NCBI RefSeq assembly: GCF_013386115.1
Contig: NZ_JACAOR010000002.1
Span: 245,881-309,880 of the forward strand
DNA from: Pseudomonas gingeri
GTDB taxonomy: Bacteria > Pseudomonadota > Gammaproteobacteria > Pseudomonadales > Pseudomonadaceae
Direction of reading: 5' to 3'
Length of the DNA stretch: 64,000 nucleotides
Positions within the stretch are counted from its first letter, which is position 1. The number at the start of each line of letters is the position of its first letter. The notes beneath the pieces were generated by a model. That model had not been told where the DNA came from. It worked only from the letters and a program-made list of their open reading frames with translations, and did not search any database. Below, piece after piece: positions 9,245-16,304 of the stretch. The translations under genes and the position numbers were made by a program.

Positions 9245-9277
9245 TGATCGCTCCCGCGCCGCGCGCGGCAGCGATCA
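9245..9277 (-). terminator. Strong GC-rich hairpin after the kinase unit
   Basis: TGATCGCT at 9245-9252 pairs with AGCGATCA at 9270-9277, with a further GC-rich stem inside. It lies just after the stop of the double-kinase gene (9283, minus strand). There is no T-run, so it may attenuate rather than fully stop transcription between the two LPS units. Confidence 0.45.
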
Positions 9278-9282
9278 TCCCC

Positions 9283-10734
9283 TCAGTTTGCCGGGGCCGG
9301 GGTCTTCGGCAGGCGGGCGTCGATGGCCTGGTACAAGGCGCTGTCCTCGGGCCAGTTGCGCATGAAGCGCGCACGATCCCGGGCATAGGCCGGCGCAAAG
9401 CCGCTGTCGGAGTGGTGCTGATGCATCGAGTCAAGATCGATCAGGGCCCAGCGTCCTTCATGCCAGAACAGGTTGTGGCCCTTGAAGTCACCGTGGCTGA
9501 TGCGCTCGCGGATCAACTCGGCAAACAACTGGTCCAGGGCCTGGAGCTCCGCCTCGGGAGCCATGCCGGACTCCACATGGGGCGCAAAACGCTCGATGAT
9601 ATCGGGACCGGCCAGATACTCGGTCACCAGGTAGGCACGGCTGCGCAGCCAGCAGAAACGCCGCTCCAGCACCGCCAGCGGCCTGGGGGTGGCGATCCCG
9701 AGGAACGCCAGGCGATTGCCTTCGCGCCAGGAATGCCAGGCGCGGCTCGGGCGCCAGAAACGCTTGAGCCAATGGGCGAAGCCCTTGATGTTGTAGCGCT
9801 TGACCACCAGCGTGCGCCCGCCCGCCTCGACCCGGCCGACACTGGCCGCGCCACCGGTCTTGTACAGATGCCCCTGGTCGAGCAAGGCATCCGCCCGGGC
9901 CAGTACCGGCAGCATGGCGGCCTCTTCCTCGCGACGGATGGCACGCAGGGCGAACGGCCCGCGCTGCACGCTGAACAGCGTGCATTCGCGTCCGACCTTG
10001 GCGAGGAAATCCTTCAGGCGCCAGCCACGAATCCTCTCGACCTGCTTGAGCAAGGCCTCCAGCGGCAGGGCGTGCTCGGCATTGCTCAGCAGATAATGCA
10101 CCAGCAACTCTTCGATAAACGGCTCGAAGGACCTGGGCAACTGCGCAAAGAACACCCCGAGGTTCTCCAGCACCTTCTGCCGCGACAAGGGTTTGCCGGC
10201 CTGCTCGACACAGATGCCACCGCCGTCGATCACATACAGTTTTCCGGCATGGCGCAGCAGATTGTCCAGGTGCAGGTCTTCCTGCCACACGCCTTTGCCG
10301 TGCATCTGCGCAATAGTGCTCAATGCCTCGCCCAGCACCTGCTGCTGTTCATCCGCCAGAACCGGCAGCGACTCGGCCCGCTGCCAGGCCTCGCCGAGGC
10401 TCTCGGCGCCTTCGAGGAACTCGAACAGCAACCAACCGCCTTCACCTTCCTGCAAGCCGTCGGCCAGCAGCAGTGGCGTGGTCAGTCCCTGCTCGGCGAG
10501 CACGCGCACACCCTGCAGTTCCCGCTGAAAGTGCCGGGCCGCCTTGTTGCCCACCAGCAGCTTGGCCAGCACCGTGCGTCCGCGCCAGACCCCGGCCCCG
10601 ACATAACGCTGGCCGGGCAGCACCCGCAACAGGCTGAGCAGTTGCAACTGCCCGGGGCCGGCGGCGTCCGCCAGCTCGATGCTCAAGGGCAGGACCGGCG
10701 TACGCCCGGCGGCCTTCAACTCGGACAAACGCAT
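9283..10734 (-). CDS. Tandem (two-domain) LPS kinase-like protein, PA5006 type
   Basis: 483 aa with two kinase-fold modules. Module 1 (about 1-240) has WQEDLHLDNLL and YVIDGGG. Module 2 (about 290-470) has the ATP-lysine segment LVVKRYNIKGF, the catalytic loop ISHGDFKGHNLFW and the metal-binding ALIDLDSM. It follows wapQ by a TGATG overlap (ATG at 10734; the TTG just upstream at 10737 is not needed). PA5006 of PAO1 has the same place and is an uncharacterised putative LPS kinase. Module 1 has DLHLDN but a Gly-rich IDGGG in place of the usual IDLD, so it may be altered in activity; that is inference. Confidence 0.82.
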   Translation of the reverse strand: MRLSELKAAGRTPVLPLSIELADAAGPGQLQLLSLLRVLPGQRYVGAGVWRGRTVLAKLLVGNKAARHFQRELQGVRVLAEQGLTTPLLLADGLQEGEGGWLLFEFLEGAESLGEAWQRAESLPVLADEQQQVLGEALSTIAQMHGKGVWQEDLHLDNLLRHAGKLYVIDGGGICVEQAGKPLSRQKVLENLGVFFAQLPRSFEPFIEELLVHYLLSNAEHALPLEALLKQVERIRGWRLKDFLAKVGRECTLFSVQRGPFALRAIRREEEAAMLPVLARADALLDQGHLYKTGGAASVGRVEAGGRTLVVKRYNIKGFAHWLKRFWRPSRAWHSWREGNRLAFLGIATPRPLAVLERRFCWLRSRAYLVTEYLAGPDIIERFAPHVESGMAPEAELQALDQLFAELIRERISHGDFKGHNLFWHEGRWALIDLDSMHQHHSDSGFAPAYARDRARFMRNWPEDSALYQAIDARLPKTPAPAN

Positions 10735-11486
10735 CAACGATTTCCTTTTTTGCTGCGACGCGCACCCAGGCGCTGAAGCCAGGTGTCCACCAGCGAACTG
10801 CCCACCGGCTGATCGAGATAAGCCGCCAGCAGCGTGCGCACTTCACTCTCGCTCCACATCGGCGCGCGACGCAGCAGGGGCTCCAGATCCTTGACCCGGT
10901 CACGCCGACCGAACAGCAACGGCCGGGTTTTCTCCAGGTCGATCAACTGCGCCCGATAACCGTCGGCCGCCGCCTGCAGAAAGATATGCTTGGGATAGAA
11001 ACAGCCATGGACCTGACGCAAGGCGTGCAGCTGCCGGGCCAGTTGGCCGCAGGCACGCAGGATGGCCTGGCGCTGATCCAGCGTCAGTTGCGCCCATTGT
11101 TCCAGCAGCGAATCCAGGTCGTTCCAGCCATCCAGTGCGCGGGTCAGCAACATCGCCCGGCGCTCGCCCCGCACATTGCGCTCACCGAAGAACACCGCCT
11201 GCAAGGCCGGAATACCCAACTGCTGGTAACGACTGATATTGCGAAACTCGCGGGCAAAGGTCGGTTCGCCCAATGGGCTGTGCAAGGTCCGCGTCAGGTA
11301 ATTGCTCTGGCGCTTGAGGTAGAACCCCTGGCCCTCCAGCTCCAGGCGAAACACGCTGCTCCAACCGCCGCCGCTGGTATTGGGCTCATCCACCGCATCG
11401 AGCTCGGTCGCCCATAAGGCGTCAAAGTTGCCGAGGCCGTTACGCTCCAGCAATGCGCGGTCCGTCGCCGCCAGGAAATCGGTCAT
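10734..11486 (-). CDS. wapQ: WapQ, putative LPS heptose kinase (InaA family)
   Basis: 250 aa with a kinase fold: ATP-binding GFYLKRQSNYLTR near residue 52, catalytic-loop region HGCFYPKHIFL near 140 and metal-binding AQLIDLEKTRPLL near 162. It corresponds to PA5007 (wapQ) in the waaG-waaP-wapP-wapQ operon. The catalytic loop reads YPKHIF where kinases usually have HxDxxxxN, the same deviation seen in this family. It overlaps wapP by ATGA. The likely role is phosphorylation of inner-core heptose; the exact position is not known. Confidence 0.82.
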   Translation of the reverse strand: MTDFLAATDRALLERNGLGNFDALWATELDAVDEPNTSGGGWSSVFRLELEGQGFYLKRQSNYLTRTLHSPLGEPTFAREFRNISRYQQLGIPALQAVFFGERNVRGERRAMLLTRALDGWNDLDSLLEQWAQLTLDQRQAILRACGQLARQLHALRQVHGCFYPKHIFLQAAADGYRAQLIDLEKTRPLLFGRRDRVKDLEPLLRRAPMWSESEVRTLLAAYLDQPVGSSLVDTWLQRLGARRSKKGNR

Positions 11487-12217
11487 TCCCGCCCCTCGAA
11501 AAATCTCAGTACATGCCGGATGCGCTTCTTATCCGCGGCATTCAGCCGGCTGCGCTGGCAATACTGCAGGTAAAAACGCAACCGCTGGGTAGCCGACAAG
11601 TGATACTTGGCGACCTTGTCCAGGCAGGCCAGGTCCTTGGTGATCCGGTAGCGCAGCCAGAAGCCACGCCAGAACTCGCCGTTGGGGCAATCGATCAGGA
11701 ACAGTCGGGCCTGATCGTCCACCAGCAGGTTGCGCCACTTCAGGTCGTTATGGGTAAACCGTTGATCATGCATGGTCCGCGTATAGCGTGCCAGCTGCCG
11801 GCTGATACCGTCGACCCAGGCCCGGTCATGGAGCAGGGGATCGTCGCGGTTCGCCAGGGCCGAGAGGTCTTCGGTGTTCGGCAGTTCACGGGTGATCATC
11901 GCCCCGCGATGATAAGCCGCGCCCCGCCGCTCAAGCCCCCAGCCCACCACTTCGGCGGTGGGGATACCCCACTTGGCGAAACGCTTGAGGTTCTGCCACT
12001 CCGATCGCACCCGGGGCCTGCCGAGATACTGGCGCAACCCCTTGCCCGCGCCGGTGTAGCGCTTGACGTAATAATTGACGCCATCCCGATTGACCCGGAT
12101 GACCTCGGACAACGGATCGCGGGTCAGGTGCTCGCCTTCCAGGGCGAACACCGCCTCGAGGCTGCCGAAATCATCGGCCAGCGCCGCGTACTCGGGCTCC
12201 AGTTTCCACCCCGACAT
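11483..12217 (-). CDS. wapP: WapP, LPS core heptose kinase
   Basis: 244 aa, InaA/WaaP-like kinase with YYVKRYTGAGKG near residue 49 (ATP-binding Lys), catalytic loop FTHNDLKWRNLLV near 155 and LFLIDCPNGEFW near 171. It matches PA5008 (wapP) by position and length. It overlaps waaP by TGATG and wapQ by ATGA, so the three kinases are translated as a coupled set. Heptose phosphorylation of the inner core anchors divalent cations and is needed for outer-membrane integrity in Pseudomonas. Confidence 0.85.
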   Translation of the reverse strand: MSGWKLEPEYAALADDFGSLEAVFALEGEHLTRDPLSEVIRVNRDGVNYYVKRYTGAGKGLRQYLGRPRVRSEWQNLKRFAKWGIPTAEVVGWGLERRGAAYHRGAMITRELPNTEDLSALANRDDPLLHDRAWVDGISRQLARYTRTMHDQRFTHNDLKWRNLLVDDQARLFLIDCPNGEFWRGFWLRYRITKDLACLDKVAKYHLSATQRLRFYLQYCQRSRLNAADKKRIRHVLRFFEGRE

Positions 12218-13023
12218 CAGAGTGCGTCCCCGTAGCGCTGCTTGCGCTTGTACAGCTTGTCGGCCTTGCTTTCCAACCAGGTCAGCAACGCCGCCTCGTC
12301 ACGCAGGACCTGGCGCAACGGCTGGCGGAAATAGCCCCGCAGGAAACGCAGTTTGTCGCGGCGGGTAAGGCCGATGTCCAGCACCGAGAAATAAAGCCCC
12401 GCCAGGTCCTTGTTGCGCCAGCGACGCGGGATGCTCGGGCGAACCTGCGCACGATGCAGGTCGATGACCGACAGCTTGAGGTCATCGGCCGTCACCGGCT
12501 TGTCGGTATGCAGCAGGAAATGGGCGATATAGCAGTCACGATGGTTGAGCCCGGCCCTGTGCATGCCACCGGTCATGCGCGCCACTTCGGCGATCAGCGC
12601 ACGCTTGAGCCGGGGCTGCGGCGGCTGCACGGGCCATTGCAGGGTGAAGTCCTCGAGACTGATGGTCGGCGCCAGCTCTTCGGTGACGATGAACGAATCC
12701 TGGCCGGCCGGATTACTGCCGCGCTCGCCATAGGCCACACCGGTCATGGTGGGCACGCCAGCCTTCTGCAGGCACTGGATCGCCCGCCACTCCTGGCCGG
12801 CACCCAGCACCGGCATTTTCGCGGTCAGCAGGTTCTTGAAGATCTCGCGCCAGCCGATGCCGTGGTGGATCTTCACGAAATAGCCACGTCCGGCGACTTC
12901 CGTGCGCAAGGTCCGGCGAGCCTCCAGCTCACGGTAAACCTTGCCCTGCAACTGCTCGACTTCGGCGAACGCATCGCGTCCGGCCCACAGGCTCTTGAAG
13001 GGCTCGGCAAGGATCAACTTCAT
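12217..13023 (-). CDS. waaP: WaaP, LPS heptose(I) kinase
   Basis: 268 aa. Motifs include YFVKIHHGIGWREIFKNLL near residue 48, TEELAPTISLEDF near 115, the catalytic loop HRDCYIAHFLL near 162 and VIDLHRAQVRP near 186. These match WaaP (RfaP, PA5009), the ATP-dependent kinase that phosphorylates heptose I in the cytoplasm. P. aeruginosa WaaP is essential and has also been reported as a self-phosphorylating tyrosine kinase. The gene overlaps waaG by ATGA and wapP by TGATG. Confidence 0.92.
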   Translation of the reverse strand: MKLILAEPFKSLWAGRDAFAEVEQLQGKVYRELEARRTLRTEVAGRGYFVKIHHGIGWREIFKNLLTAKMPVLGAGQEWRAIQCLQKAGVPTMTGVAYGERGSNPAGQDSFIVTEELAPTISLEDFTLQWPVQPPQPRLKRALIAEVARMTGGMHRAGLNHRDCYIAHFLLHTDKPVTADDLKLSVIDLHRAQVRPSIPRRWRNKDLAGLYFSVLDIGLTRRDKLRFLRGYFRQPLRQVLRDEAALLTWLESKADKLYKRKQRYGDAL

Positions 13024-14144
13024 CGGTGTTGCTCCGCCAGAATCACATCCGCCGCGTGCTGCGGCATGCTATAGAGGTCGGCCGTCTCGGCGAAGGCCAG
13101 GCCGTTGCGGCTCCATGCCGTGCGTGCCGTCTCGTCGGACAGCATCCGGTTCAGGTATTGATTGAGCTGGTTCTGCTCGAAAGGTTCATCCAGCACCAGG
13201 CCGCCATCGGCCTCGGCAATGTAGTGGGCATAACCACAGACCGCACTGACCAGCACCGGCAACCCCGAGACCAGCGCCTCAAGCAACACGGTGCCGGTGT
13301 TTTCGTTGTAGGCCGGGTGGATCAACAGGTCGGCGCCCAGCAGGAAGCGCGGGATATCGCTGCGCCCCTTGAGAAACTGCACGTGCTCGCCCAGGCCCAG
13401 CGCGGCACTCTGCACCTGGAATACCTTGGGGTCGTCCTGGCCGATGACAAACAGCCGGGTGCGTTTTTTCAACGCGGATGGCAAGGCGGCCAGGGCCTTG
13501 AGGCTGCGATCGACCCCCTTGGTCTTGAACCCGGAACCGATCTGTACTAGCAGGTAATCGTCGTCCGCCAGCTTGAATTCCTTGCGAAACCCCGCACGGA
13601 TCTCGGCGGCATTGGCTGGTGCCCGGCGGTCCTGGGCAATCCCCGGCGGCAGCAGGTGAAAGCGTTCCAGCGGCGTGTCGTAGTGCTTGATGAACAGTGG
13701 CTGCTGGACTTCGGAAATCATCAGGATCTCGGTGTTCGCCTCCCTGGCGAACACCGCTTTTTCGTACTCGGCGAAGTGTCGGTAGCGACCCCAGCGGCGG
13801 TACAGCGAATGGCGCAGGTTCTGCGCCTTGTCCTCGAAGCAGCCATCGGCGGCGTAGTACACGTCCAGGCCGGGCATCTTGTTGAAACCGATCAGGCGAT
13901 CCACCGGACGCCTGGCCAGGTCGGCGGCCATCCAGGCGCTGAGCTTCTCGTTGCGCCGATGGTTGGACCACGCCTTGACCGGCACCACCAGCACTTCGAA
14001 GCCGGGCGGAATGTCACCCTCCCAGATCAGCGTATAGACGCGAATGGCATGGCCGCGCTGCTGGCACTCCAGGGCGATGCGCATGAAATCCCGCTGCAGG
14101 CCGCCGAAGGGAAAGTACTTGTACAGGACAAAAGCCAGTTGCAT
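13020..14144 (-). CDS. waaG: WaaG, LPS core glycosyltransferase
   Basis: 374-aa GT4 enzyme. The N-terminus LAFVLYKYFPFGGLQRDFMR carries the glycine loop for sugar-nucleotide binding. The C-terminal domain has HPAYNENTGTVLLEALVSG, the E-x7-E signature. In P. aeruginosa WaaG (PA5010) adds the first hexose of the outer core (GalN or Glc, depending on species) to HepII/HepI. It starts 1 bp inside the end of waaC and overlaps waaP. Confidence 0.93.
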   Translation of the reverse strand: MQLAFVLYKYFPFGGLQRDFMRIALECQQRGHAIRVYTLIWEGDIPPGFEVLVVPVKAWSNHRRNEKLSAWMAADLARRPVDRLIGFNKMPGLDVYYAADGCFEDKAQNLRHSLYRRWGRYRHFAEYEKAVFAREANTEILMISEVQQPLFIKHYDTPLERFHLLPPGIAQDRRAPANAAEIRAGFRKEFKLADDDYLLVQIGSGFKTKGVDRSLKALAALPSALKKRTRLFVIGQDDPKVFQVQSAALGLGEHVQFLKGRSDIPRFLLGADLLIHPAYNENTGTVLLEALVSGLPVLVSAVCGYAHYIAEADGGLVLDEPFEQNQLNQYLNRMLSDETARTAWSRNGLAFAETADLYSMPQHAADVILAEQHR

Positions 14145-15208
14145 CAGTGTCGCTCCTCAGCCAGTAACATCGCGCTCAGTCGGCTGACGACACGCTCGGG
14201 ATTGAGCCGCGTGAAACACAGCGGCCATTCGCGCTTCAGATCGAAGCGCTGCTGGTCTTCCGGGGTCGGCACATAGGTGCACTTTTTCTGCAGGCAGGGC
14301 GCGCAGGGGAAGTTGCTCGCCAGATGAACCTGCGACTTGCCGTAGGCCCCGGTCAGGCCCGGATTGGTCGGACCGAACAGCGACAGGGTCGGCACATCCA
14401 GCGCCGCGGCCAGATGACCGAGGCCGGTATCCACGGCGACGCAGGCGCTGGCGTCGGCCAGGACCTTCGCCACCCCGGCCAGGTTCAGTTTCGGCAGGAC
14501 CACCGCATGCCTGAAGCCACGGGCGATACGCTCGGCACGAGCCTTTTCGACGGGATTGCCCCAGGGCAATTTCACCTCGATACCCAATTGCCCCATGCGC
14601 TCGGTCAGTTCGCGCCAGTAGGCCTCGGGCCAGTGCTTGGTGTCCCAGGTGGTGCCATGCAGGAACAGCACAAATGGCGTCTTGCTGCGCGGCAAGGCCA
14701 CCAGCTTGTCGACATCCAGGCCGTAGTCGCCCAGGCCCTTGGGCAAGTCATACCCCAATGCCACGGCGAACAGCTGCCGCACCCGTTCGACCGCGTGCTG
14801 CCCACGGGCCACCGCCAGACGCCGGGAATAGAAACGGCTGGCCAGCGGTTCGCGGGCCGACTGCTTGTCCAGCCCGGCCACCGGGGCCTTCGCATAGCGG
14901 GTCAGGAAAGCACTTTTCACCAGGCCCTGGGCATCGATCACCAGGTCATATTTCGTCGCGCGCAGGCTTTGCTTGAAGCGCTTCCACTCGCCGCTCCTGA
15001 TGGTCTGCCAGAGGTTCTTGCGCCAGCGCCGGATCGCCACCGGAATCACTTTGTCCACCGCCGGATGCCAACTCGGAATCTCGGCGAAACCCTCCTCGAC
15101 CACCCAGTCGAAACGGATACCGGGAATGGCCCGGGCCGCATCGGTAAGGGCCGGCAGGGCATGGATCACGTCCCCCAGGGAAGACGTCTTGACCAGCAAT
15201 ACTCGCAA
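14144..15208 (-). CDS. waaC: WaaC, LPS heptosyltransferase I
   Basis: 354 aa, GT9 heptosyltransferase. The best start is a TTG at 15208: it gives MRVLLVKTSSLGDVIH, the canonical WaaC N-terminus, and GAGG lies about nine bases upstream, one base after the waaF stop. A GTG at 15232 is also open but would add eight residues inside waaF. Further signatures are FLHGTTWDTKHWPE and AVDTGLGHLAAALDVPTLSLFGPT, quoted from its VDTGLGH core. It transfers L,D-heptose from ADP-heptose to Kdo2-lipid A. The rare start codon may lower translation relative to waaF. Confidence 0.93.
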   Translation of the reverse strand: MRVLLVKTSSLGDVIHALPALTDAARAIPGIRFDWVVEEGFAEIPSWHPAVDKVIPVAIRRWRKNLWQTIRSGEWKRFKQSLRATKYDLVIDAQGLVKSAFLTRYAKAPVAGLDKQSAREPLASRFYSRRLAVARGQHAVERVRQLFAVALGYDLPKGLGDYGLDVDKLVALPRSKTPFVLFLHGTTWDTKHWPEAYWRELTERMGQLGIEVKLPWGNPVEKARAERIARGFRHAVVLPKLNLAGVAKVLADASACVAVDTGLGHLAAALDVPTLSLFGPTNPGLTGAYGKSQVHLASNFPCAPCLQKKCTYVPTPEDQQRFDLKREWPLCFTRLNPERVVSRLSAMLLAEERH

Positions 15209-15209
15209 C

Positions 15210-16244
15210 TTACTCGACCTCGACCGGGGCACCCTGCAAGCGCTGCAAGGCTTCGTTCACGGGGGCCGGCATCAGTTGGCGCAGGCAGTTGTAATGGCCG
15301 AAGCGGCAGGTACGGTCAAAACACGGACTGCAATCGAGGCCCAGCCGGACGATTTCCACCTGGTCCGCCAACGGCGGGGTGAAGCCCGGGGACGTCGAAC
15401 CATAGACCGCCACCAGCGGGCGGTTCAGCGCCGCGGCCACGTGCATCAGGCCGGAGTCGTTGGACACCACGGCATCAGCGCAGGACAGCAGGTCGATGGC
15501 CTCGGCCAGCGAGGTCGCGCCACTGAGATTCACCGCTTCTTCACGGAGGCCGGGAATCAGCCGCTGGCGAATATCCTCGCCGACGCCATGATCGTTCTTC
15601 GAGCCGAACAGCCAGACCTGCCAGCCTTCGCGAATCTTCGCCTCGGCGACTTTGGCGTAGTGCTCCGAAGGCCAGCGCTTGGACTCACCGAACTCGGCAC
15701 CGGGGCACAAGGCCAGGACGGGGCGGTCCAGAGCCAGTTCGAACTTGCCCAGCGCCGCCTCGCGGCTGGCCGGGTCGATCCGCAGGCTCGGCCGCGGATA
15801 AGGCGTCGGCAGCTCGGCACCCGGCTCATGGGCCAGGGCCATGAACCGCTCGATCATCAGCGGATAGCGTTCCTTGTCCAGCTTGCGCACATCATTGAGC
15901 AGGCCGTAGCGGAACTCGCCGCGCCAGCCGGTGCGTTTCGGGATGCCAGCAAAAAACGGCACCAGCGCCGACTTCAGCGAGTTGGGCAGGAGGATCGCCT
16001 GGTCATACTGGCCGGCCAGGGACTTGCCGATCCGGCGACGGGTGGCCAGCTCCAGGGCTCCGTGGCCGAGCGGAAAGCTCAAGGCCGCACGCACTTCGGG
16101 CATGCGTTCGAGAATCGGGCGGCTCCACTCGGGGGCCAGCACATCGATCTCGCACTGCGGGTGGCGGTGCTTCAGGCACTGGAAGAGTGTCTGAGCCATC
16201 ACCATGTCACCGACCCAGCTGGGCCCAACGATGAGAATCTTCAT
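15210..16244 (-). CDS. waaF: WaaF, LPS heptosyltransferase II
   Basis: 344 aa, GT9. The N-terminus is MKILIVGPSWVGDMVMAQTL, the classic RfaF start, with the donor-binding CPGAEFGESKRWP near residue 188 and SNDSGLMHVAAALNRP near 262. It adds the second heptose to the inner core. It is the first gene of the minus-strand core unit, 60 bp downstream of glnE, so part of its transcription may come from glnE read-through. No ilvE lies between waaF and glnE, unlike the order I remember for PAO1. Confidence 0.95.
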   Translation of the reverse strand: MKILIVGPSWVGDMVMAQTLFQCLKHRHPQCEIDVLAPEWSRPILERMPEVRAALSFPLGHGALELATRRRIGKSLAGQYDQAILLPNSLKSALVPFFAGIPKRTGWRGEFRYGLLNDVRKLDKERYPLMIERFMALAHEPGAELPTPYPRPSLRIDPASREAALGKFELALDRPVLALCPGAEFGESKRWPSEHYAKVAEAKIREGWQVWLFGSKNDHGVGEDIRQRLIPGLREEAVNLSGATSLAEAIDLLSCADAVVSNDSGLMHVAAALNRPLVAVYGSTSPGFTPPLADQVEIVRLGLDCSPCFDRTCRFGHYNCLRQLMPAPVNEALQRLQGAPVEVE

Positions 16245-16304
16245 AAATATCCCGGAAACGATCAGGGAGGCCTGTGGCCTCCCCGGTCTTTGCGTGTGGC
16301 CGTC

